From Desmodus rotundus (Eukaryota > Chordata > Mammalia > Chiroptera > Phyllostomidae): a DNA stretch of 64,000 nt. The stretch spans positions 57,553,159 to 57,617,158 of the forward strand of contig NC_071396.1 of assembly GCF_022682495.2 (NCBI RefSeq), written 5' to 3'. Numbering within the stretch: position 1 is the stretch's first letter; the number at the start of each line of letters is the position of its first letter. Below the pieces are notes generated by a model. It searched no databases and had not been told where the DNA came from. It was given only the letters and a program-made list of their open reading frames with translations. Position numbers and translations under genes: made by a program. Shown here one piece after another: positions 51,681 to 63,139 of this stretch.

Positions 51681-52293
51681 CCCAATTTTCTTAATGTAGG
51701 TGCTGACTTCTTTAACAATTTCCTCCTAACTCTTCTGGCTGTAGGGCGGCTCAGTAGAATCCATTTTGTTAACACATCAGCTGTTTTACAGCAGTTGTGT
51801 AAGCCAGAAGGGCATGCTCACGGGTCTGCCCATTCTTGGAGATACCTGCTTCAAACTCAACAACACCAGGAGCAACAATCAGGACAGCACAGTCAGCCTG
51901 AGATGTCCCTGTAATCATGTTCTTGATAAAAAGTCTCTGTGTCCTGGGGCATCAATGATGGTCACATAATGCTTGCTAGTTTCAAATTTCCACAGGGAGA
52001 TACCAATGGTGATACCACACTCACGTTCAGCTTTCGGCTTATCCAAGACCCAGGCATACTTGAAGGAGCCCTTCCCCATCTTAGCAGCCTCCTTCTCAAA
52101 TTTTTTGATGATTCTTTTGTCTATCACACTACATTTGTAGATCAGATGGCCAGTAGTGGTAGTCTTGCCGGAATCTACATGTCCAATAACCACAATGTTG
52201 ATGTGAGTCTTTTCCCCTTCCATTTTGGCTTTGATTTAGTGGTCGTTTTCTCTACACCTGCATTCTGGTGGCAAACCCGTTGTGAAAAAAAAA
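51681..52293 (-). pseudogene. EEF1A1P: N-terminal part of the EEF1A1 retrocopy
   Basis: Begins [20 protein letters not shown] in 52,140-52,223, with the G1 P-loop and switch I region. The frame holds to DAPGHRDF and is then shifted by one base. Further out of frame come recognisable stretches for [28 protein letters not shown] and the KEVSTYIKKIGYNP region, where the L1 inserted. Confidence 0.9.
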
Positions 52294-52374
52294 GCTGCTC
52301 CTCACGTCTAAACCATCTTTTATTTTGCAATTCAGAGCCTTCACTTTCTTTAGGATTTCTTGGGGAAGAAGCCT

Positions 52375-52908
52375 ATATTTGTTTCCTATGGCTGCTGTAA
52401 CAAATTACCACAAAGTTAGTAGCTTAAAACAACACACATTAATTCTCTTACAGTTCTGGAAGCCAGAATTACACAATGGGTCTTATTGGGCTTTCAACAC
52501 TGGTTAAAACCAGTGTCTACATGTGTGGCATGTGGCATCAAGGTGTTGGCAGAGCTGTGTTCCTTCTGGAGAATCTGGGGGAGATTCTGACTCCGTGTCC
52601 TAGAGACTTCCTGCAGTCCTTCACTAGTGGCTCCATCCTTCATCTTGAGAGCCAGCAGTGTAACATCTCCAATGTCTCTAACTCCTACCCTCCTGCTTTC
52701 CTCTTATAAAAACCCTTGTGATTATATTGGGCTTTCCTGTATAATTCAGGATGATCTTTCCATCTCACACCTTTAACTTAATTACATCTACAGATTTCCT
52801 TTACTCTTGCAGAGTTACTGCTTAGAGTTCCATCTAAGCTAATATACCTGTTTTGGGGATTAGGAAGTGGACGTCTTTGGGGGCCATTATTCAGCCCACC
52901 ACAAGGCC
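52375..52908 (-). mobile_element. MLT1-type (ERVL-MaLR) LTR relic
   Basis: GTTTCCTATGGCTGCTGTAA, CAAATTACCACAAAGTTAGT, CTTACAGTTCTGGAAGCCAG, ATCAAGGTGTTGGCAGAGCT and TTAATTACATCTACAGATT are the reverse complement of MLT1-type landmarks, so this is a decayed solo LTR. A 29-base insertion near 52,502 does not belong to the LTR. Confidence 0.7.
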
Positions 52909-53138
52909 TTTATTCTTTTTTAAAAGATGTTATTTATTTATCTTTACAGAGAGGGGAATGGAGGAAGAAAGAGAGGGAGAGAATATCTATGTGTTAGAGA
53001 AACATCAATCGGCTGCCTCTCAAATGTCCCCAACTGGGGACCCAGCATGCAACCCAGGCACATGCCCTGACTGGGAATTAAACTGGTGACCCTTTGATTT
53101 GCAGGGCAATGCCCAACCACTGAGCCACACCAGTCAGG
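52909..53138 (-). mobile_element. VES-type bat SINE inserted at the end of the LTR relic
   Basis: Minus-strand head CCTGACTGGTGTGGCTCAGT, body with CAGTCAGGGCATGTGCCTGG and TCCCCAGTTGGGGACATTTG. It is flanked by GCCCACCACAAGG (left) and GCCCACCACAGG (right), a near-perfect target duplication. Confidence 0.88.
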
Positions 53139-53150
53139 GCCCACCACAGG

Positions 53151-55530
53151 ATTTTTAGAGAGAATGGGGGTCAGAGAGACTGGTATAACAGCTCATGGTC
53201 ATCTGCTTCTCAAATGACCTCCTATCTGGAAGGCACTTGAATACCTTGATCCCTGGGACAGGACCTAGGTTCAACTCTGATCCCCTGAAGGGAAGCCCAG
53301 TGGGAGGAGGGTAGGCTGTGTCTCAGATCCAAATAAAGGAGAAGAAATCAGGAGGTCATGGCTGGGAGCTAGGATTAGGGAGTAGTACCTGCAAGGTGGG
53401 GTTAAAACCAGTGTCTACATGTGTGGCAAAGCTGGGAGGCAGCTGTCAGGGTCCTGGACGTGCTCAGCCCCTCTTGCTGGAGAACCTAGGCCAGTCTCTC
53501 TTCTTGTCTTGACTTGCCTCTCCAGCTGTCAAAGCTCTCCCTCTCCTCTTCCCAAGGCTGTGTTCTCTGTTCCAGAGCCCCTGACATCTTATCCATTGAA
53601 TGGCATTAGTCTCCCCCTCCAGTGAACCCAATGAATGGTCTGGGCACAGGTCCCTGGGAAAGCTAAGGATCACAGTGCATAGCTTGTCCTTGGTGGTTGT
53701 CCTAGGATGCCAATAGACCGTGGGCTGTCCACAGGGGCAGTTTACATTTGTTTTGAGAAAAAGTTTCATTACAGCCTCCATTGGCATCTCAGAGGGCTCT
53801 GGGGTGCACCCAAGGTTGAGCATGACCTCAGATGACGTATCTGAGCCCCCCATCTCCCTCTTTCCCCACCAAGGCTACCTGGCTCCATGTTCCCTGCACC
53901 TGATCCTCCCTGATTTGGTGGGGTTTGGCCCCCAGAACTGGCCTCCCCTCCATGGGTCCTGGGAGGCATGGGAGCCAAGCAGTGCTGGGCTAAGGCCGCC
54001 AACCACACTGAGCTGTCACACCCCCAAAGCAGGAACCTGGTACCACCAGCCACTTGAGCCCTCAGGCACCGTGGTTATTGCGGTCACCAGAGCAGCCAGT
54101 CAGGAAACCCCTGGGGTCGTGGAGTTCTGGATGACAGTAAGGGTACATACAAGCTATCTTCTCTCCATATGATTGAGCTGCTCTCCACCCCTTGAATCCT
54201 CACCATATCTACACAGCCTCCCTGCCATCATATCTCTGGCCATGCAGCTCCTACCCCCAGTGTCCTTCCAACCCTTCTCCATCAAGGCCAAATGGAGACT
54301 TGGCCTTCTTTTGGTTCATCCCATTTTCCCCTCTTTTGGTTCATCCCATTTTCCCCTCTTTTGGAACCACAGAAATCAGTCTCTCTCCATTTGATATTTC
54401 TGAATATCTTCCACCTGGCATGCTAGCAGCCAGTGCCTTGAGGGCAGGGACATTCTCTGCTCTGCCTTTTAGGACCAGAGGAAGCCAGCAGCAGTGGCTC
54501 AGCCGTAACTACTCAGTAGGAAAAGTGTTTTTCTGCACAGCTAAAAGTGACAAGACAGGTGTCCCAAGGATTCCTGTGGTACCAGATGGGGAGGATGGAG
54601 CTGGGTCTTGCCCCTTCCCCATCCTGCTGTTTCCCATGTGGCCTTCCTGAAATCTGGGCCTTTGAAAGAATGCTTTTTGGAAAGGAAAGCAAGGGCATTT
54701 ATTACAAAAGACTGATTCCGACACTTGTTTTAAATTGATATTTGATTAAAGAGTTAATTATTAATTAAGCTTATCAATTGCCTGCCAGGTGCTGGCTGAG
54801 AAAGGCTGGCTTGAACTACCCACAGCACCTGCACTTCTTGCAGAAGTGGGTCAACAGCACCATCTTTGTTCACACTAGTTCAGTTGCTGACTTAGCTGCC
54901 AATGGTCTGGCGCTTCTCCCCACAGGAGATTCAGGAGTGTTGCTGATGTCCAGTTGGTGATAACACTCCTGATGCCCAGGAGCATTAGCTCCCCCAGGGC
55001 TGGTGGGTTTCGGTGCTTTCCATGGCAGCCACTGACTCCAGGCACTGACTCCTCAGTCTTATTTCCACCTTGGGCTTCAGGTCATGAATCTGCTGGGCTA
55101 CATCCTGGTGCCTCACCTTGAATGGGCCACTGGTGCCATTCACTTCCCATGCCGAAAGTGGACTTGGCATCTTCCTCCCCACAGCTGACCTCCAACCTGC
55201 ACCCTTGCCCCCAACCTGCACCCCTGCCCAGGGGTGGTCCCTCTAGCCATTCAATTGCCCACTCAGGCATCTGGGAATCATTCTCAGTATCTTCCTCTCT
55301 GTGCCTATTATACCACCCTGGTCTAAGCCTGAAGGAAGCAAGAAAGCAAGGCCAGTGAAGGTCTGGGGAGAGCATTTCCACATGGAACACTGCAAGTGCA
55401 AGGGCCCTGAGTCACTAGCCTTCTCTAAAAAGCAAAGAAGGCCCTGAGCTAAATGGAGTGAGGAGTGGTTGAAGATGTAGGAAGGGATTGGATCCTAGGT
55501 CTTTCTCAGGGCTGTGTTATTTGCTGGGTG
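53151..55530. other. Intergenic sequence
   Basis: No gene supported. Contains a 25-bp perfect tandem duplication at 54,308-54,357 and the source-like copy of a 29-base segment at 53,400-53,428. An AT-rich TTAATTATTAATTAAGC block lies at 54,753-54,769. Confidence 0.4.
54308..54357. repeat. Perfect 25-bp tandem duplication
   Basis: The unit CTTTTGGTTCATCCC plus ATTTTCCCCT occurs twice head to tail. Confidence 0.93.
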
Positions 55531-55539
55531 GATGGGAAG

Positions 55540-56115
55540 CTATTGGAATATTCAGAGCAAAGGAGGGGTTCACTTATGTTTTCAAGGGATTGCTCTGGCT
55601 GCTTTGTGGAGGAGACTGTTGGGGTGTAGAAGTGGAGGCAAGGAGACTGAGAGGAGGCTGTGGCAGCTCCCCAGGTGAGAGTATGGTGACTTGGATCAGA
55701 GGGATAGTAATGGAGGTGGTACAATTGGTAGAATGCTTGGAAGATCAAACTGTAAAGCTCTATTGATGGACTGGATATGGGGTAAGAGAAATGAGTCAAA
55801 GGTGACTCCATGTTCTCTGGCATGATAAAATGGAGCTACTATTCATTGAATAGGGAAATACTGCAGGGTTGAGGGACAGGGCTGCTCAAATTTGTAGAGG
55901 AAAATCAGTAGTTGGGTTTAAAGTACTTTGAGCTTGACAGGCACAACAGACAGCCAAGTAAGAGATGCCCAGTAACCACTGAGATCTGGGGCTCAGTGAG
56001 AAGGTCAGGACCAGGCTGGTAGATTGAGATCTATCAGTATATGCAATGATATTTAAAGGCCTGAGAATGGAAGAGGTCACCAGGGAGTAAGCAGAGATGG
56101 AGAGAGTCCAAGGAC
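55540..56115 (+). repeat. Ancient dispersed repeat, family not assigned
   Basis: GGGATTGCTCTGGCTGCTTT, AAGGAGACTGAGAGGAGGCT, GATGGACTGGATATGGGGTA and ATATTTAAAGGCCTGAGAAT match, in order, an old mammalian repeat that I recognise by text but cannot name with certainty. A second copy lies at 56,690-57,700. Confidence 0.5.
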
Positions 56116-56689
56116 ACTCAGAAGCCAGAGAGAGAAGGAGCAGTTTCCATTTCAGTTCACTTTGCTTTTTTTTCACCTTTTTTTTCCAGTAGGAATTACC
56201 TGGTTACAAGGGACAGAGATCAATCCTTGTTAATGTAAGAGGGAGAAGCACTATTGAATGGGTACAGCCTAGGTGAAAGAAAAAAGAAATCCCAAGACTT
56301 TTGGGAAGTTTAGGAAGCTGGGCAACTCCTGGATCAAAGAGTGGTCCCTTTGGACCGCTGCCATTGGAACTGATCAGCTTCAACAGTGTTCCATCATTGT
56401 GTGGGTCCACTCAGTGTCAATTGGCCAAGCATGTGTGGAGGATGGTGGGCACTGTCACTGTCACTACCACTGCCATCACTATACCACTAACAATGGACCA
56501 CCCCCTTTGCTATCACCAGCACCTAAACACCATCACCAGACATTCACGACTATTTCATTTACTTACTCAAGAAATCTTTGTGGGTCTGCTACACGACAGG
56601 AAGAATGCTGGTGTTTGTTGATACCATGATGAGGAATGAGCATTCGCACTTGTAAGTGGATTAAATCTAGTGAGGGAGAAGTATTATCA
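56116..56689. other. Intergenic sequence
   Basis: A short CACTGTCACTGTCACTACCA triplet-like patch at 56,450-56,540. No gene supported. Confidence 0.4.
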
Positions 56690-57700
56690 AATAGTCATAA
56701 AAGAAAGACTACAACTCAGAAAGATGACACAGGAGACAAATAAGATGCTGGAAAGAGTCTGTAGAGGGATTTGACCCAGTTAGGAAGGTGAGAGAAAGCC
56801 TCTCTGAGATCAGAAAGGCAAGTGTGAGTTCATTAGGAGAGGGAAAATTGCATCAGGCAGAGGGACCTGCATGTGAAAAGTCTCTGTGGCAAGAGGGAGG
56901 TATGAGAACAAGGGGCTGAGAGAAGACCATCGTGGTTGAAGGGAGAGAATAAAAAGCATGGTGGCAGGGACAGGATAGTGTGCAGGGTCTGCCATGAGTG
57001 TTGTCACCTTGATCTTAAGAACAATGGGAAGTCATGGAAGGCTTGAAAGAAGAAGATGCCTCATTGGATTTGTATTGTGGAAAGACCATCCAACAATAGT
57101 GTGGAAAGAAGAAATCAAGGGGCCAACACAGTAGCAGAGAGACCAGTTAGGAGGATATTGCAGTCATCCTGGTGGAAGGTTGGGGTGGAGATAGAGAGAA
57201 GATGGATTCAACAGCTGTTTGGGAAGTGAAATCCCAAAGGACTTTATGGTGGACCAAATATCTGATTAAAGGAAAGGGGACTGTTGAGGCAGATTCCCAG
57301 ATTTTGGGTCTAAGTATTAGAATGAATTGTGGGGCTGTTCACTGAGATAGCGAAGAGTACCAGTTCAAATTTGGACTTGATAGGTATGAGATGCCTTTGA
57401 GACCCCTGAGATATTTCAGTTGGGCAGTTGAATCCATGGATCTGGACTCAGAGGGTAACTTAGATCTGTGAATACACTTTTGAGATCATCTGCAGATAAG
57501 TAGTAAATGAAAAGAGGGAGAGAGAAGAAAATGACAGGGCCTGAGCCTCCAACATTAATGCCAGGCACAGGAGATTAAGCCTTCAGAGTAACACAGAGCA
57601 GGAGCTTCCAGAGGGACAAGAAGAAGGAGAGGAGGGTGTTGGAGAAAAAGGGAGCAGGTAACCATGCTGACCACAAAAATGTTGAATAAGGTCTAGAGAA
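56690..57700 (+). repeat. Second copy of the unassigned ancient dispersed repeat
   Basis: AGAAAGCCTCTCTGAGATCA, GAGGGACCTGCATGTGAAAA, AACAATGGGAAGTCATGGAA, AGACCAGTTAGGAGGATATT and TTGGGCAGTTGAATCCATGG occur in the family's order. It is longer and better preserved at its 5' half than the copy just upstream. Confidence 0.5.
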
Positions 57701-58149
57701 TATTCAATGGCTTGGGCAATGCAGAAGACATTGTTGATCTCATTGAAAACTACTATGGAGATGGAGAAGTCAGGCTGGGATGGGGCTGGGGGCGTTGATG
57801 GAATGGGACAGTGAATATAGATATAGACAGCACTCTATCAATTGATATCTCACAAGTTAGCTGGCTGTGAGAGGGAGCAGAGAAGTGTAGGAGTAGCTAG
57901 AGTGGAATGAACAGTTGTATTAGTAAGAATGAATTTAATTATGCTGAAGTAACAAATCCCAAATTTTCATGGCTTAATGCAATAAATGCTACATGCCTCA
58001 TTCTTATCTGTGGGGGTCTGGGGGCCTCTGATCCACACAGTCATGTAGGGATGCAGATCAATAGTGGACCATCAGTTTGTAGTGGCACTATCTAGAGCAC
58101 CTGCCTTCTTAGTTGCTATGGCACAGAAAAAGAATCTGAACTATCTTCT
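57701..58149. other. Intergenic sequence, nothing recognised
   Basis: Short open frames only. Confidence 0.4.
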
Positions 58150-59010
58150 TTAAAAAAATATTTATTATGAAGTTTGTCAAACATCAGTAAAATCAAAGAG
58201 AGTGATATCTTGCTCCTCCTTATACCTATCACACAGCTTCAACAATTAGAAGCATATGACCAATCTTATTTCATTTATATCCTTCACTCTTCCAACCTTG
58301 GACTATTTTGAAGCAAACCCCTGACATCATATTTCATTCATAAAATATAATAAATTCTTTAAAAACATAATCACAATACCTGTATTTATATAAAAAGCAA
58401 TAAATCTTATCACCATCACACATCTGCACATTATTCAAATTTCCCTGATTATTTTTTATTTGTTCAAAACAGCTTTCAAACAAGATCCATACATTGCATT
58501 TGAATATGTCTTTTTAAGCTCTTAAGTTTACAAATTCCCCATCCCTTTGTTTTTCTTTCCAATTCATCTGCTGAAAAAAACTGGTATTTTTTTTTCCATT
58601 TTATATTTTCCAAATGCATTCCTGTAGTGTCATTTAATACGTTCCTGTGAGCCCTGGGTTCTCCTGAAGGCCTACAGACTTGAGATAGGTATTAGAGGCT
58701 TGGTCAGATTCAGGCAAGAGATTTTGGCAAGGATACTGCAGAGATGGCTTTGTGTACTTCCTATGGTATCAATTTAGGAGACACATAATGTCTCACTTCC
58801 TTTTTGTGAAATTAAGGTTTACCAATGTTTCAGGAGTTCTTAGCCTGATGCGTCCTTTATATAAGATGCCCCATTGGCTTTTCACCAATTATTTTGGCAA
58901 CCACTAATGATCTTCCCTTACTCCATTATTAGGGGTTCAAGGTGGTGACATTCCCTCATCAAGTAGTTATACAGAGAAATAATTCATACAGGAAATGGAG
59001 GATAAATGGT
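58150..59010 (-). mobile_element. Old L1 (L1M-type) 3' region relic
   Basis: CTATCACACAGCTTCAACAA, GACTATTTTGAAGCAAACCC, CTGACATCATATTTCATTC, AACATAATCACAATACCTG, ACATTGCATTTGAATATGTC and GACACATAATGTCTCACTTC follow the order of an ancient mammalian L1 3' end read in reverse. Confidence 0.6.
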
Positions 59011-59464
59011 TGTTGTTTACTTTTATTTTTTAAAAAAACATTGGAATAAGTTGGTTCCAGAAATCCCAACATTGACCAATAAGATTTTTAGCTACCCGTA
59101 CGTACATGTGGAGTTTTAACATCTTTGTTGTATTTCAGTCTATCGCAGAGTTTTCTGATGTTCAAATTGTCCCATCTCTGGCCAGTGTGAGAGCTGGGGC
59201 AAGTTAGCTCATCAGTCCTCTTTTCATGACCCCACAGACTTTGAGCACTCCCCCTGCATTATGTATCAGCTATTGTAAGCTCATCTTGAATATTGTCTGC
59301 TCCAGACCTGGAACCATACACATATCCAGTGAATCCTGGCTCCTTTTTGTAGGGCATGGTATTTAAAGACCAGGAGAATGGAGGACTGCAGGGGGCCTAA
59401 AATGTAGAGGAGAAATATGAAATATTTGGCTATGAAGGGCTGAGGATGCTTCAGATTCAGTGTG
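59011..59464. other. Intergenic sequence, nothing recognised
   Basis: Probably the decayed continuation of the L1M relic up to about 59,180, then sequence I cannot assign. Confidence 0.35.
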
Positions 59465-59482
59465 AAGAAAACAGCTGCATGA

Positions 59483-61483
59483 GAGAACCAAGATGGCGGC
59501 ATCGGTAGACACACTGCGCATCCTCGCACAACCAGAACTGACAGAAAATCGAATGGCAAGGAAGTCCAACACCAAGGAAATAAAAAAAATAAACATTCAT
59601 CCAGACCGGTAGGAGGAGCGGAGACAGGCACCTGGGTGGAGAGGACTCGCGTGGCTGTGGCGGGACCTAGACTGGCAGAGTGTGGGACGAACGGGGCAGG
59701 CAGTCTGACCACTAGCAGACCCTGCGGCCCTACAGTCGCGCACGGATAGGACTCAGAGTGTAGGAGAATGGGGCAGGCAGAGCTACGGGTAGCACCCCGC
59801 GGCCCCACATTCGTGCACAGATAAACGGGACAAAAAGCGGGGAGCAAAGCAGACTGCGCAACCCAGGGCTCCAGCGCAGGAAAATAAAGCCTCAAACCTC
59901 TGATTGAAGACACCCATGGGGGTTGGGGCGGCAGCAGAAGAGACTCCCAGCCTCACAGGAGAGGTCGTTGGAGAGACCCACAGGGACCTAGAGAGTGCAC
60001 AAGCCCACCCACTCAGGAACCAGCACCAGAGGGGCCCAGTTTGATTGTGGGTAACAGAGTGAAAGATTGAGATCCGGAGGAGAGTGAAGCGGACGCCACT
60101 GCTCCCTCTCGGCCCCTCCCCCATGTACAATGTCACAGCTCATTGACCAGCATTACCCCACCCTGGTAAACACCTAAGGCTCCGCCCTTGTATGTACCAG
60201 GCGCACCAAGACAAAAACAAACAAGCAAACAAAAAAAAAAACAAATGGCCCAAATGACAGAACACTTCAAAGCTCCAGAAAAAAATACAACTAAGCAAGG
60301 AAGAGATAGCCAACCTATCGGATGCACAGTTCAAAACACTGGTTATTAAGACGCTCACAGAATTGGTTGAATTTGTTCGCAAACTAGATGAAACAATGAA
60401 GCCTATGCTAAGACAAACAAAGGAAAATGTCCAGGGAATCAATAGTGATGCGAAGGAAACTGGGACTCAAATCAACGGTGTGGACCACAAGGAAGAAAGA
60501 AACATCCAACCAGAAAAGAATGAAGAAACAAGAATTCGGAAACATGAGGAGAGGCTTAGGAACCTCCAGGACATCTTGAAACGTTCCAATATCCGAATTA
60601 TAGGGGTGACAGAAGGAGAAGAGGAAGAACAAAAAATTGAAAACTTATTTGAACAAATAATGAAGGAGAACTTCCCTAATATGGCAAAGGAAATAGACTT
60701 CCGGGAAGTCCAGGAAGCTCAGAGAGTCCCAAAGAAGCTGGACCCAAGGAGGAACATACCAAGGCACGTCATAATTACATTAGCCAAGATGAAACAGAAG
60801 GAGAGAATCTTAGAAGCAGCAAGAGAAAAGAAGACAGTTACCTACAAAGGGGTTCCCATAAGACTGTCAGCTGATTTCTCCAGAGACCTTACAGGCAAGA
60901 AGGGACTGGCAAGAAGTATTCCAAGTCATGAAAGGCAAGGACCTACATCCAAGATTACTGTATCCAGCAAAGCTATCATTTAGAATGGAAGGGCAGATAA
61001 AGTGCTTCTCAGATAAGGTCAAGTTAAAGAAGTTCACCATCACCAAGCCCTTATTATATGAAATGTTAAAGGGAGTTACCTAAGAAAAAGAAGATAAAAA
61101 ATAGGAACAGTAAAAATGACAGCAAACTCACAGTTATTAACGATCACATCTAAAACAAAAACAAGAGCAAACTAGGCAAACAAGTAGAACAGGAACAGAA
61201 CCATAGAGATGGAGATCACATGGAGGGTTGTCAATAGGGGAGTGGGAGGGGGAGAGGGGAGGAAGGTACAGAGAATAAGTAGCATAAATGATAGGTGGAA
61301 ACTAGACAGGGGGAGGGTAAGAATAGTGTAGGAAATGTAGAAGCCAAAGAACTTATAAGTATGACCCATGGACATGAACTATAGGGGGGGAATGTGGAAG
61401 AGAGGGGGTGGGCAGGATGGAGTGGAGTGAGGGGGGTGGGAAATGGGACAACTGTAATAGCATAATCAATAAATATTAAAAAA
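59483..61483 (+). mobile_element. HAL1-like retrotransposon copy 2 (L1-derived, ORF1 only)
   Basis: A 2.0-kb element lies between perfect 18-bp target duplications AAGAAAACAGCTGCATGA (59465-59482 and 61484-61501). It begins GAGAACCAAGATGGCGGCAT and has a 0.75-kb GC-rich 5'UTR, ORF1, a short 3'UTR and the end AATCAATAAATATT plus A-tail. It is closely similar along its whole length to copy 1 and in opposite orientation, 38 kb away. No ORF2 sequence is present. Confidence 0.87.
60363..60983 (+). pseudogene. L1-type ORF1 of HAL1-like copy 2, frameshifted
   Basis: Matches copy 1 ORF1 closely (for example ENVQGINSDAKETGTQINGV and IRKHEERLRNLQDIL). A 2-base deletion after RLSADFS shifts the frame, so the C-terminal domain is lost from the reading frame, although its DNA continues to EMLKG near 61,070. 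The 7-A run near 60,279-60,285 is the same length as in copy 1, leaving the upstream ATG out of frame. Confidence 0.85.
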
Positions 61484-61501
61484 AAGAAAACAGCTGCATG
61501 A

Positions 61502-62590
61502 AAAAGGAAGTGTGTGTGTGTGAGAGAGAAAGGGAAAGAGAGAGAAAAAAATGGTTGACAATACAAAGGTTTTAGAAATGAGGGGTATACTGGATTCAAG
61601 GTACAGGTGGATAGATCAGCCTTGGGTGGAAGTGATAATTCTTCTATTGCAACAGCAGAGAAGGAAGATGGATACATGTGTGCTTGGTCACAGGAAGATG
61701 AAGGACTTCTTGTGACTTCTCTTTTTTTTTCCTGTAAAATTGGAGATGAAGACATTTTCTCAGAATAAAATGAGAGAGGAGAGCCAGGAAAAAGGTGGAG
61801 TTTGGGAACTGTGAAGTTTTGAAATGACTGTTTAAAGAGTTGGGGGGTAGGTTGGCCAAAGAAGCATGATAGGTGCCACATTGCTGGGCAGGGTTCAGGG
61901 CCTTTGGAGCTGGTAATCATGAACCCACAATGAAACCAGTCTGCCTTGGTGTGTGACTTTCTCTTCTGGACTCAGTTGCTCTGGAGAAGATGAGAAGAAG
62001 GTAGATAGTTGTGGGAGCCAGCATCCAAGTTGGCCTTCTGGTACTCAGGCCCCAGTGTGGTCCCCTCCCATACTAGACGGGCTCGTGCATGGAACCAATA
62101 GGATATTTCAGAAGTGATAGAGTATGACTTTTGAGGTTATAAAAGATAATGTGACTTTCATTTTCTGCTCTTGGGCCACTCACTATGGGGGAAGCCAGCT
62201 GCCATGTCATGAGGATACTAACTACACAAGAGGTCCACGGGGTGAGGAACCAAACCACTTATCAGGAACTAGTGGCAGCTATGAGTGGGCTATCTTGTCA
62301 GTGGATCTTCCATTCCCAGTCAAGCCTTCAGATGAGGAGTGTCACAATCTTGATCACAACCTTGAGAGAGACCCTGAATCAGAACCACTCAGGTAACCTC
62401 CTGGGTTGCTGACCCACAGAAACTGTGTAACAATGCATTTTTTGTGGTTTAAAGCTGTTAACTTTAGGGGTAATTTATTACACAAAAATAAACAACTAAA
62501 ATCATGATCGTGACCCCAAAAGATTGTGGGGCAGGGAGGAGACAGTAGTCAGGGTGTGGGCTGTTTGAATTAGTGATCCCAGAATCAAGC
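61502..62590. other. Intergenic sequence, nothing firm
   Basis: A short GTGTGTGTGTGTG/GAGA patch lies at 61,509-61,545. MER-like phrases may exist near 62,140-62,500 but are not assigned. No gene supported. Confidence 0.4.
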
Positions 62591-62605
62591 AGGAGGAGTT
62601 CTTTG

Positions 62606-62783
62606 TGGTATTTTTTTAAAAAAATATTTTATTGTTATTCTATTTTAGTTTTCCCCTTGGCCCTCCTCTGCCCAGCCCAATCCCCGCTCCCATAGTCAAT
62701 CTCTACCCTGTTGTCCATGTTCATGTGTCATTCATACACATTCCCTGACTAGTCCTTTCTCTGTCTTTCCAACCCTTATCCCC
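62606..62783 (-). mobile_element. 5'-truncated L1 insertion (3' end only)
   Basis: The plus strand reads AAAATATTTTATTGTTATTC then TTTCCCCTTGGCCCTCC, resembling the 3' end of the L1 at 44,756. It is flanked by AGGAGGAGTTCTTTG (62591-62605) and AGGAGGAGGTCTTTG (62784-62798), a 15-bp target duplication with one mismatch. Confidence 0.75.
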
Positions 62784-62798
62784 AGGAGGAGGTCTTTG

Positions 62799-63139
62799 AA
62801 GATGAGGCAATCAAGAAACTGATAGGCCAGATATGGAACAGATTGTCCAGTGGACATTAAAATCCTCCAGGAAAATGGAACAGCTTGGGATCTAGGGGAA
62901 GTCTGTGAGCCAGGTTAAAAATTCATCAGTGAATGAAGAGGACTTACCAGTAAGAGAGGAGATGCAGCATCAAGGATGGGAGCAGAAGAGGCCTGATAGT
63001 TTGCCATTCAAAGGGAAGTTTGGATTTTGAGGGTCCGTTTTGGCATGAGGAGGAAGAGTTCTAGTCAGAAAGGAAATTGAAGAACAAGGAGAAGACTGAT
63101 CCCACTTCCTGACTCTGGGATAAGGGGGAAGTCAGAAAT
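62799..63139. other. Intergenic sequence, nothing recognised
   Basis: AG-rich, with no gene or repeat supported. Confidence 0.4.

Larger units (their letters stand above)
43578..52305 (-). pseudogene. EEF1A1P: EEF1A1 processed pseudogene, full length, split by an L1
   Basis: Two EF-1alpha blocks on the minus strand flank an L1: the 5' part at about 51,681-52,293 and the 3' part at about 43,590-44,755. Together they represent the whole mRNA without introns. The copy begins with a CTTTTTTTTT oligopyrimidine start and ACGGGTTTGCCACC leader, keeps a 5'UTR, and ends with 3'UTR and an A-tail (T run near 43,601-43,612). A 12-bp target duplication GCTGCTCCTCAC (43578-43589; 52294-52305) frames it. 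The N-terminal frame keeps the P-loop [14 protein letters not shown] and DAPGHRDF, then shifts frame. A 253-codon run survives at 43,902-44,663. It encodes no working elongation factor. Confidence 0.93.

Noticed and set aside
54725..54960. 60-codon frame after an AT-rich block
   Set aside because: No homology recognised, no splice or promoter support.
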